Of a stretch of 7,687 nt of DNA, positions 1 to 5,426 are shown in pieces. Source of the DNA: Gammaproteobacteria bacterium (GTDB lineage Bacteria; Pseudomonadota; Gammaproteobacteria; Steroidobacterales; Woeseiaceae); contig JAOUNK010000154.1 in the NCBI GenBank assembly GCA_029881015.1, positions 1 to 7,687 of the forward strand, written 5' to 3'. Numbering within the stretch: position 1 is the stretch's first letter; each line of letters starts with the position of its first letter. A model generated the notes under the pieces. The model had not been told where the DNA came from. It saw nothing but the letters and a program-made list of their open reading frames with translations, and searched no databases. Both the position numbers and the translations under genes were made by a program.

Positions 1-13
1 GGGTTTACCACTT

Positions 14-769
14 TCAGATCCGGTAGCCGATGTGCAGTGCGACGATACCGGCGGCGAGATTACTGTAGCGGCAACGCTCGAAGCCCGCTTCTTCCATCAT
101 CGACTTCAGCGTTTCCTGGTCCGGGTGCACGCGAATGGACTCGGCGAGGTACTGGTAGCTGTCCGAGTCGCCGGCGACGAGCTTGCCAAGTGCGGGCAGG
201 ACTTTAAACGAGTAAAGGTCGTAGGCGGGCTTGATGGCCCTGTTGGGTTCCGAGAATTCCAGGATCATCGCTTTGCCGCCGGTCTTGAGAACCCTGAACA
301 TCGATCGCAGCGCGGCGTCCTTGTCGGTGACGTTGCGCAGGCCGAATGCGATCGTGATGCAGTCGAACGTAGCGTCATCGAAAGGGAGGTCCTGCGCATC
401 GACCTGTGCAATGGACAGATTGCCCGCCACTCCGGCATCCACCAGGCGCGAGCGGCCCTGCTTCAGCATTGCGGCATTGATGTCCGCCAGAACGACATGA
501 CCTTTCGGGCCGACCTTCTTTGAGAACTCCCGCGCGAGGTCGCCGGTACCACCGGCAAGGTCGAGAACGGTATCGCCAGGCCTTACGGCGGCTTGGTTAA
601 TCGTGTGGCGTTTCCACAGGCGATGCAGCCCGGCCGACATCAGGTCGTTCATGATGTCGTAGCGACTGGCTACCGAATCGAATACGCCACGAACCAGGTT
701 CGCTTTCTCGTCGGCGGCGACATCCCGGTACCCGAAATGCGTTGTGTTGTCGGAGTCCTGCTTGGCCAT
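14..769 (-). CDS. ubiE: UbiE, SAM-dependent C-methyltransferase of ubiquinone/menaquinone synthesis
   Basis: Complete 251-residue protein, the usual length for UbiE. The enzyme transfers a methyl group from S-adenosylmethionine to the quinone ring: the C-methylation that makes the methoxy-methyl-benzoquinol of ubiquinone, and demethylmenaquinol to menaquinol where that pathway exists. Seen in the sequence: the N-terminal block THFGYRDV (10-17) and FDSVASRYDIMNDLMS (30-45), the SAM-binding glycine loop VLDLAGGTGD (68-77) with the acidic end of the next strand at Asp96, DAQDLPF (124-130), the family signature FGLRNV (142-147), ILEFS (169-173), SYQYLAESIR..HPDQ (204-218), and a C-terminal GIVALHIGY. 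The ATG at 767-769 is chosen because MAK..THFGY matches the family N-terminus; a GGAAGAGAA purine stretch lies upstream, slightly far from the start. It is the last gene of the minus-strand cluster and is separated from hslU by 160 bases of repeats. Identification is secure; whether the menaquinone role applies cannot be told from this window. Confidence 0.97.
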   Translation of the reverse strand: MAKQDSDNTTHFGYRDVAADEKANLVRGVFDSVASRYDIMNDLMSAGLHRLWKRHTINQAAVRPGDTVLDLAGGTGDLAREFSKKVGPKGHVVLADINAAMLKQGRSRLVDAGVAGNLSIAQVDAQDLPFDDATFDCITIAFGLRNVTDKDAALRSMFRVLKTGGKAMILEFSEPNRAIKPAYDLYSFKVLPALGKLVAGDSDSYQYLAESIRVHPDQETLKSMMEEAGFERCRYSNLAAGIVALHIGYRI

Positions 770-800
770 GATGCTTGTTCTCTTCCGGCAAGCGAGGATA

Positions 801-833
801 CCGGAAATACGGTACCGGACACCCTATTTCCGG
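801..833. repeat. REP-like palindromic repeat, inverted copy (copy A)
   Basis: The 25-base core at 805-829 is the exact reverse complement of the cores at 868-892 and 904-928. This copy alone can fold: CCGGAAATA (801-809) pairs perfectly with TATTTCCGG (825-833) around 15 bases that contain the palindrome CGGTACCG (810-817). Because it lies opposite to copy B1, bases 805-830 can also pair with 867-892 without mismatch, giving a 26-bp stem with a 36-base loop in the transcript between hslU and ubiE. Layout and size resemble REP elements mobilised by RAYT transposases, but no such gene is in the window, so the family is inferred. Confidence 0.8.
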
Positions 834-844
834 GCACTTTTTTT
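801..844 (+). terminator. Terminator-like hairpin plus T-run, plus strand only
   Basis: Read on the plus strand, the CCGGAAATA/TATTTCCGG stem (801-833) is followed, four bases after it, by TTTTTTT (838-844), the form of a Rho-independent terminator. No plus-strand gene lies upstream, since ubiE is on the other strand, so it could only stop antisense transcription, or the T-run may be chance. On the minus strand, where real transcription runs, the run reads as A and precedes the stem, so it would not terminate hslU. Confidence 0.35.
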
Positions 845-845
845 C

Positions 846-860
846 GCAACTCGTAGTTGC
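846..860. repeat. Small hairpin GCAACT-CGT-AGTTGC
   Basis: A perfect 6-bp stem with a 3-base loop, lying between the inverted copy A and the tandem copies and overlapping the first two bases of B1. In the larger A/B1 foldback it would sit inside the loop. No T-run follows it on either strand, so it is not a terminator by itself. Confidence 0.5.
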
Positions 861-930
861 CGCAGCGAAATAGGGTGTCCGGTACCGTATTTGTGCCGCA
901 GCGAAATAGGGTGTCCGGTACCGTATTTGT
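859..930. repeat. Two perfect tandem copies of a 36-base repeat (B1 859-894, B2 895-930)
   Basis: The unit begins GCCGCAGCGAAATAGGG, continues TGTCCGGTACCGTATTTGT, and is repeated with no mismatch and no spacer. Each unit carries the 25-base core (868-892 and 904-928) found inverted at 805-829. The last base of B2 (930) is also the last base of the hslU stop codon TGA, so the repeat abuts the gene end exactly. Perfect identity of the three cores implies recent duplication or active homogenisation. Confidence 0.9.
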
Positions 931-2269
931 CAGAGGATGTAGCGGCTGAGGTCCTCGTCCTGCGACAGCTCGGCCAGGTGATCGTCGACGTAGGCTCCGT
1001 CAATCGTAAGCGTCAGGCCGCTCCTGTCCGACGCCTCGAACGAGACGGTCTCGAGCAGGCGCTCCATGACGGTGTGCAGGCGACGCGCACCGATGTTCTC
1101 GGTGTTCTCGTTGACCTGGAAGGCGATCTCGGCGATGCGCCGTACGCCGCTTTCGGCGAATTCGAGGGAGACATCCTCCGTCTTTAGCAGCGCGCTGTAT
1201 TGTAAGGTCAGGGACGCGTCCGGTTCGGTCAGGATGCGGACGAAATCCTCGGTCGTCAGCGACTTCAGTTCGACCCGGATTGGCAGGCGACCCTGCATTT
1301 CGGGGATCAGGTCCGACGGTTTGGACACGTGAAACGCACCCGATGCAATGAACAGGATATGGTCCGTCTTGACCATGCCGTACTTCGTGTTGACCGTGGA
1401 GCCCTCGACGAGCGGCAGCAGGTCACGCTGCACCCCTCGCGGGACACGTCCGCGCCCTGTGTGCCGGTACTGCGCGCCACCTTGTCGATTTCGTCGAGAA
1501 AAACGATGCCATGCTGTTCGACAGCCTCGAGCGCTCGGGTCTTGAGCTCATCCTCGTCAACCAGTTTGGCCGCCTCCTCATCCGTCAGCAGGCGGAACGC
1601 GTCCTTGACCTTGATCCTGCGAGTCTGGGAGCGATTGCCGCCAAGATTCTGGAACATGCCCTGCAGCTGGCTGGTCATCTCTTCCATGCCAGGGGGCGCC
1701 ATGATCTCGACACCGACGGGCATGGTCTGCACGTCTATTTCGATTTCCTTTTCATCGAGCTTGCCCTCACGCAGCATCTTGCGGAATTTCTGCCGTGTGT
1801 CCGAATCGGCCGAAGAGGTTGTGGCCTCACCCGTAAACCCGGCGCTGCGAGGCGCCGGCGGCAGCAGCGCGTCGAGCACGCGTTCCTCGGCGGCATCTTC
1901 GGCGCGGAAGCGGACCTTGCTCATCGCATCTTCGCGAACCATCTTGATGGAGACATCCATGAGATCGCGGATGATGCTGTCGACTTCACGGCCCACATAG
2001 CCCACCTCGGTAAACTTGGTGGCTTCGACCTTGATAAACGGCGCCTTGGCCAGGCGAGCGAGGCGGCGAGAAATCTCCGTCTTGCCGACGCCGGTCGGCC
2101 CGATCATCAGGATGTTCTTGGGGGTGATTTCGCTGCGCAGGGGCTCGTCTACCTGCACGCGACGCCAGCGGTTACGCAGCGCAATCGCGACAGCGCGCTT
2201 GGCCTCGTCCTGGCCGACGATGTGCTTGTCCAGTTCCTGGACGATTTCACGGGGAGTCATTTGAGACAT
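930..2269 (-). pseudogene. hslU: hslU, ATPase/unfoldase of the HslUV protease, broken by a one-base frameshift
   Basis: HslU is the hexameric AAA+ unfoldase that feeds proteins into HslV in the cytoplasm. The start ATG (2267-2269, MSQMTPREIV) lies 2 bases after the hslV stop. Visible in the first frame: Walker A GPTGVGKT (57-64), pore loop GYVG (90-93), the family's inserted I-domain (about 110-240, with APPGMEEMTSQLQ.MFQNLGG), and Walker B IVFLDE (255-260). After DVSREG (279) the frame is lost: a run of C at 1433-1436 (G on the coding strand) has four bases where the conserved protein needs five. The continuation QRDLLPLVEG...DEDLSRYIL is intact in the next frame (930-1433). Restoring one base gives 446 residues, close to the E. 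coli 443. As read, translation would give 320 residues (41 foreign, stop at 1307), lacking the C-terminal ATPase lobe and the tail that activates HslV. No other damage is seen, so this is either a sequencing error in a homopolymer or a very recent mutation. Confidence 0.93.
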
Positions 2270-2271
2270 GG

Positions 2272-2802
2272 TCAGAGTTCTTCGATCGTGATGTGCTGAT
2301 TCGTATACACGCAGATATCGCCGGCAATGCCGAGCGCCTTTTCGACGATGTCGCGCGCCTCGAGGTCCGTGTTCCTGAGCAGGGCCATCGCGGCCGCTTG
2401 TGCGAACGGGCCACCCGAGCCGATCGCCATCAGGTTGTTCTCGGGCTCGATCACGTCGCCGTTGCCGGTGACGATGAACGAGTTGTCCTTGTCGGCGACG
2501 CACAGCAGTGCCTCAAGCCGGCGCAGGCGGCGGTCGGTTCGCCAGTCTTTGGCGAGTTCGATTGCGGCGCGCGTGAGGTTGCCGTATTGCTCGAGCTTGG
2601 TCTCGAACAGCTCGAAGAGCGTGAATGCGTCGGCCGTACCGCCGGCGAATCCGGCAATCACGCGGCCGCCCGCGAGCGGCCTTACTTTGCGGGCATTGCC
2701 CTTCATCACGGTGTTACCCATGCTGACCTGGCCATCGCCGGCGATGGCCACCTTGCCATTGCGGCGGACTGAGACAATGGTTGTCCCTCTGTACTGTTCC
2801 AT
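2272..2802 (-). CDS. hslV: HslV, proteolytic subunit of the HslUV (ClpYQ) protease
   Basis: Complete 176-residue N-terminal-nucleophile threonine protease that forms the double hexameric ring gated by HslU. The catalytic Thr is residue 7 (TTIVSVRR), so six residues MEQYRG must be removed, unlike E. coli where only Met precedes it; such short leaders are known in other proteobacteria. In mature numbering the active-site partners Asp17 (GDGQ) and Lys33 (NARKV) are present. GFAGGTADAFTLFELFE, KDWRTDR, GNGDVIEPEN, AIGSGG and AGDICVYTN are strongly conserved. The ATG at 2800-2802 has a good ribosome site, GAGGAA (2808-2813), at about 5 bases. It precedes hslU by 2 bases, so the pair is probably translationally coupled. 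A 35-base palindrome lies just upstream of the ribosome site. If the hslU frameshift is real, this protease would have lost its activator. Confidence 0.97.
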   Translation of the reverse strand: MEQYRGTTIVSVRRNGKVAIAGDGQVSMGNTVMKGNARKVRPLAGGRVIAGFAGGTADAFTLFELFETKLEQYGNLTRAAIELAKDWRTDRRLRRLEALLCVADKDNSFIVTGNGDVIEPENNLMAIGSGGPFAQAAAMALLRNTDLEARDIVEKALGIAGDICVYTNQHITIEEL

Positions 2803-2807
2803 CGAGG

Positions 2808-2813
2808 TTCCTC
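2808..2813 (-). promoter_or_regulatory. Ribosome binding site of hslV
   Basis: GAGGAA on the minus strand, 5 bases before the ATG. It lies only seven bases from the edge of the 35-base palindrome, so a hairpin there could influence ribosome access or protect the 5' end of an hslVU transcript. Confidence 0.7.
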
Positions 2814-2820
2814 GTAAATC

Positions 2821-2855
2821 GGGGTCGGAGCCCTTACCGTAAGGGCTCCGACCCC
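2821..2855. repeat. 35-base perfect palindrome between xerC and hslV (REP-like or hairpin)
   Basis: GGGGTCGGAGCCCTTAC is followed by one C and then its exact reverse complement, giving a 17-bp inverted repeat with no mismatch. It lies in the 62-base gap between the xerC stop and the hslV start. In RNA it would form a very strong hairpin of about 16 bp with a minimal loop. On the minus strand it is followed by GATTTACG, not a T-run, so it is not a classical terminator; on the plus strand only TTT follows. It resembles the extragenic palindromes that RAYT-type enzymes spread, and may stabilise or process the mRNA between the xerC and hslV segments. Its sequence is unrelated to the repeat after hslU. 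Confidence 0.85.
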
Positions 2856-2864
2856 TTTGTGGTT

Positions 2865-3761
2865 CTAGTCTTTCTTGCGGGCGCGCGGATGGGTTTGGTC
2901 ATAAATCTGGGCAAGGTGCTGGAAATCAAGGTGTGTATACACCTGGGTTGTCGAGATATTGGCGTGCCCGAGAAGCTCCTGGACGCCGCGCAGGTCGTGG
3001 CTCGATTCGAGAACATGCGTGGCGAAGGAGTGGCGGAACAGGTGCGGGTAAACGTTGGCATCGAGTCCCTGCTGTCTGGCCCAGAACTTGACGCGCGCCT
3101 GGACCGAACGGGGACTCAGGCGTGTGCCGCGATTGCTGACGAACAGGGCCTTCTCACTGGCCTCGGCCAGGTCACTGCGCGTGATGCCCCACTGCCGCAG
3201 CGCTTTCAGCGCCTGGCGCCCGACGGGCACGATGCGGTCCTTGTTGCCCTTGCCGGTGACACGCACCGTGGCATCGTGCATGTCGACATCACCGAGATTG
3301 AGGCCGACCAGCTCCGCAAGACGCAGGCCCGAGGAGTACAGCAACTCGAGAATCGCCCGATCGCGGTCGACGATCGCGCCTTCGCCCTGGATGTCGAGCA
3401 GCCGCGCCATCCGGTCGGCATCGAGGTTGCCGGGCAGGCGTTTCCTGCCCTTGGGGGCCGACACCGACGCAACGGGGTTTTTCGTCACGGCCTTTTCCCG
3501 GATGAGATACCGAAAAAAGGTACGCGATGCCGACAAGCGCCGCTGGATGCTCCGGGCACTCAGGCCCTTGCGATAACAGGATGCCGAGTAGGCGCGTACG
3601 TGTTCGCTGTCGAGCTCGCTCCATTGACCGATTCCCGACGCGTCGCACCAGGCACAGAGCCTCTCGAGGTCCCGACGATAGTTCTTGCAGGTCAAAGGCG
3701 ACAGGCGTCGCTCATACTCGAGGTGCCGGATGAAGCGATCGATCCAGCCAGCGTCATTCAT
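2865..3761 (-). CDS. xerC: XerC, tyrosine recombinase for chromosome dimer resolution
   Basis: Complete 298-residue tyrosine recombinase, the same length as E. coli XerC. With XerD it resolves chromosome dimers at dif near the division septum under FtsK control. An N-terminal SAM-like DNA-binding domain (about 1-100; FIRHLEYERRLSPLTCKNYRRDL) is followed by the catalytic domain. All six catalytic residues are seen and fall on the E. coli numbers: Arg147 or neighbour (SSGLRLAEL), Lys171 (TGKGNKDR), His240 and Arg243 (PHLFRHSFATH), His266 (LLGHANIS) and Tyr275 (TTQVYTHLD). The tail DFQHLAQIYDQTHPRA is the XerC rather than XerD form, and the place after DUF484 agrees. The ATG at 3759-3761 is 10 bases after the DUF484 stop; no clear ribosome site is seen, so coupling is likely. 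The gene is intact and housekeeping, not an integron or phage integrase. Confidence 0.96.
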   Translation of the reverse strand: MNDAGWIDRFIRHLEYERRLSPLTCKNYRRDLERLCAWCDASGIGQWSELDSEHVRAYSASCYRKGLSARSIQRRLSASRTFFRYLIREKAVTKNPVASVSAPKGRKRLPGNLDADRMARLLDIQGEGAIVDRDRAILELLYSSGLRLAELVGLNLGDVDMHDATVRVTGKGNKDRIVPVGRQALKALRQWGITRSDLAEASEKALFVSNRGTRLSPRSVQARVKFWARQQGLDANVYPHLFRHSFATHVLESSHDLRGVQELLGHANISTTQVYTHLDFQHLAQIYDQTHPRARKKD

Positions 3762-3771
3762 CGCGACGTCT

Positions 3772-4476
3772 CTAGAAGCGTTTCAGGGACCCTGCTACCA
3801 GGTCGCCCAGGCGGGTCAGGAAGTCGATGCTCATTCCCGGGTGGAAGCGGTCGCTGTCGACGCTGCCCACGGCCAGGAAGCCAAGCTCCGCGCCATCACC
3901 AAGTGGCACGAGGGCGGCAGAGCCGATCTCGTCGGCGTCGTGCCGGAACAGGAACTCCCTTTGCGAGTCGCGAATCTTGCCGCAACGAGCGCCGCTGCCG
4001 TTCAGGAACGTGCTGAAGGGCTTCAGGGTTTCATCGTCTTTCCTCACCACCCGGAAGAAGCGGCCGACATTGATATCGGCGAATGCGTCAGGGTCGCCAA
4101 ACAGCACAAGAACAGCCTGGTCCGCGCCAAAACCCGAGCGCAATGCCTCTTCGACCACCACAATTGTCCTGTGCAGGCTTGCCGCGCCGAGCAGCTGCAG
4201 GGTCAGCTCATGGACTTTTGAGGAGAGCACGTCGTTTTGACGGGCAACCTGGATCAGCTCCTTGAGCTGCCGTTCCAGTCGGAGTTCCTTCTGCCGCAGG
4301 ACGGCAACCTGCCGCTCGACCAGGGATACCGCGCCACCGCTGGCATGCGGGAGATCGAGTGAGCTGAGCAGCGCTGAATGACGCTCGAAGAAGTCCGGGT
4401 GGGCGGCGAGGAAGTCATGGACAGACTGTTCCGACAGTCCATCTTCGACGAATTCGGCTTTGCGTTGGGTGCTCAT
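3772..4476 (-). CDS. DUF484 family protein (GAF-like)
   Basis: 234 residues of the DUF484 family, conserved between dapF and xerC in gammaproteobacteria; its function is not established. Family marks: VHDFLAAHPDFFERHSALLSSLDLPHASGGAVSLVERQV near the start, a likely coiled coil at about 53-95 (RQKELRLERQLKELIQVARQND), then a GAF-like domain from about 98 to the end (LHRTIVVVEEALRSGFGADQAVLVLF ... SAALVPLGDGAELGFLAVGS.D..RFHPGMSIDFL..LGDLVAGSL). No catalytic motif, signal peptide or membrane segment is visible. The start ATG overlaps the dapF stop in ATGA (4473-4476), showing translational coupling, and xerC follows after 10 bases. Context suggests a cytoplasmic sensor or adaptor expressed with cell-wall and chromosome-segregation genes, but that is inference from position only. 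Confidence 0.93.
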   Translation of the reverse strand: MSTQRKAEFVEDGLSEQSVHDFLAAHPDFFERHSALLSSLDLPHASGGAVSLVERQVAVLRQKELRLERQLKELIQVARQNDVLSSKVHELTLQLLGAASLHRTIVVVEEALRSGFGADQAVLVLFGDPDAFADINVGRFFRVVRKDDETLKPFSTFLNGSGARCGKIRDSQREFLFRHDADEIGSAALVPLGDGAELGFLAVGSVDSDRFHPGMSIDFLTRLGDLVAGSLKRF

Positions 4477-5303
4477 AAATCCATGATTCCTTCAGAAATA
4501 TACTCGGCGTTGCCCATGAGCCAGACCGGCTCCGAACCGCCGCGCCAGCTTACCACGACTTGGCCGCCGGGCAGCCGCACATCGACGGCCTGCGCGAGCA
4601 GCCCCAGCGCCTGGCCTGTCACGACGGCTGCGCAGGCACCGGTGCCGCAGGCAGCGGTTTCGCCTACCCCGCGTTCGAACACACGCAGGTCGATACTTTC
4701 CCTGTCGCGAATTCTCGCAAAGCCGACATTGGCGTGTTGCGGGAAACGCTCGTGCCGTTCGAGGACCGGGCCCAGCGTGTTGACGGGCGCAGCATCGACG
4801 TCATCGACGTGCAGTACGCAGTGCGGGTTGCCCATCGAGACAACGCAGGCGTCGTAGTGCTCCTGGCCGACGTCCAGCCGGTAGCGAGCGGCGCGCTGCG
4901 CGGCAATAAATGGGATCCTCGAGGGTTCGAACTCCGGCGTCCCCATGCTGACGGCGACAAGGCCGTCGTCGTCGATGCGTGCGTCGATCGGCCCCGCCGG
5001 GCTCTGCAGCGTGAACGCCTGGCGATGGCCGCTTTCGTTGGCCAGGACGCTGGCCACGCAGCGTACGCCGTTGCCGCACTGCTCGACCTCGGAGCCGTCG
5101 TTGTTGAAAACCCGATAGGACGCTGCGAACGCAGGATCGTCCGCCGCTGTCACCCACATGAGCTGATCGAAACCCGGTCCAGTTGCATCATTTCCGAGTT
5201 CGCGAAGCTGTTGCGGAGACGGTGGGGGCGACGCGCCGGAACGTTGGTCGACGACGAGAATCCGGTTACCCGTGCCGTGCATTTTCGTGTAAGCGATTTT
5301 CAT
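4473..5303 (-). CDS. dapF: DapF, diaminopimelate epimerase
   Basis: Complete 276-residue enzyme (E. coli 274) that converts LL- to meso-diaminopimelate for lysine and peptidoglycan, by a cofactor-free two-base mechanism. The two catalytic cysteines are present: Cys76 in EQCGNGVRC and Cys219 in ACGTGACAA. Substrate-binding residues Asn13, Asn159, His161 (VSMGNPHCV) and Glu210 (FERGVGET) are conserved. The usual HGLGNDF near the N-terminus reads HGTGNRI, keeping the binding Asn but replacing the following Asp and Phe. The ATG at 5301-5303 gives the normal family start just before KMHG; no Shine-Dalgarno is evident (AAAATAAATT precedes it). It heads the minus-strand cluster dapF-DUF484-xerC-hslVU-ubiE and diverges from parA. 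lysA, its common upstream partner, is not here. Confidence 0.97.
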   Translation of the reverse strand: MKIAYTKMHGTGNRILVVDQRSGASPPPSPQQLRELGNDATGPGFDQLMWVTAADDPAFAASYRVFNNDGSEVEQCGNGVRCVASVLANESGHRQAFTLQSPAGPIDARIDDDGLVAVSMGTPEFEPSRIPFIAAQRAARYRLDVGQEHYDACVVSMGNPHCVLHVDDVDAAPVNTLGPVLERHERFPQHANVGFARIRDRESIDLRVFERGVGETAACGTGACAAVVTGQALGLLAQAVDVRLPGGQVVVSWRGGSEPVWLMGNAEYISEGIMDL

Positions 5304-5426
5304 AATTTATTTTGCGCGACTCGCATTCACGTCTAATGGACTTTTGGAGTCGGCGTCTGTAGTTTACATAAACCGGAAATTCGTCGAGCAATAACCAACC
5401 TAACAACATTGCCCCTGGAGAGCGTC
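5304..5426. promoter_or_regulatory. Divergent intergenic region, dapF / parA
   Basis: These 123 bases are more AT-rich than their surroundings and must carry the promoter of the dapF cluster (leftward) and of parA (rightward). A small inverted repeat, GTTTA-CA-TAAAC (5362-5373), lies near the middle and could be an operator or part of a promoter. TTTACA (5363-5368) could be a rightward -35 box, but no good -10 box is seen at the proper distance. I assign no transcription start. Confidence 0.45.
5417..5420 (+). promoter_or_regulatory. Ribosome binding site deciding the parA start
   Basis: GGAG, six bases before the ATG at 5427. It supports that ATG over the in-frame TTG at 5409, which would place the ribosome site inside the gene. 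Confidence 0.7.

Larger units (their letters stand above)
770..929. other. hslU-ubiE intergenic region filled with palindromic repeats
   Basis: These 160 bases hold no gene. They contain one inverted and two tandem direct copies of a 25-base repeat, a small hairpin and a run of seven T. The DUF971 (gamma-butyrobetaine-hydroxylase-like N-terminal) gene that often sits between hslU and ubiE in related bacteria is absent. An open plus-strand frame across the repeats encodes the same 12-residue string twice (RSEIGCPVPYL with a linking Cys) and is only a translation of the repeat. I could not pick out a promoter for ubiE. Confidence 0.85.

Noticed and set aside
859..930. CRISPR array
   Set aside because: The 36-base repeats are directly tandem with no spacers, and there are no cas genes.
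744..1187. Plus-strand frame with a 12-residue tandem peptide repeat
   Set aside because: The peptide repeat is just the 36-base DNA repeat (12 codons) in translation; the rest is antisense to hslU.
1425..1445. Programmed frameshift in hslU
   Set aside because: The site lacks a slippery heptamer and a following structure that I can see, and HslU is not known to use recoding; a lost base in a homopolymer explains it more simply.
1511..2299. 262-codon plus-strand frame opposite hslU
   Set aside because: Antisense shadow of the conserved hslU coding frame; no domain and no ribosome site noted.
2270..2503. Extended N-terminus of hslU, 78 residues upstream of MSQM
   Set aside because: This stretch overlaps hslV out of frame; the family start is MSxMTPREIV at 2269, 2 bases after the hslV stop.
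2865..3761. Phage or integron integrase marking a mobile island
   Set aside because: Catalytic residue numbering, the DFQHLA...HPRA tail and the dapF-DUF484 context identify housekeeping XerC.
2781..4016. 411-codon open frame on the plus strand opposite xerC and DUF484
   Set aside because: It lies antisense to two well-conserved genes, has no recognisable domain, and is Arg/Gly/Pro-rich in its tail; a GC-rich shadow frame.
4560..5336. 258-codon plus-strand frame opposite dapF
   Set aside because: Antisense shadow of dapF, and it would read through the divergent promoter region.
5409..5426. TTG start giving parA six extra residues
   Set aside because: The ribosome site GGAG (5417-5420) would lie inside the gene; ATG at 5427 is correctly spaced and begins just before the first strand of the ATPase.
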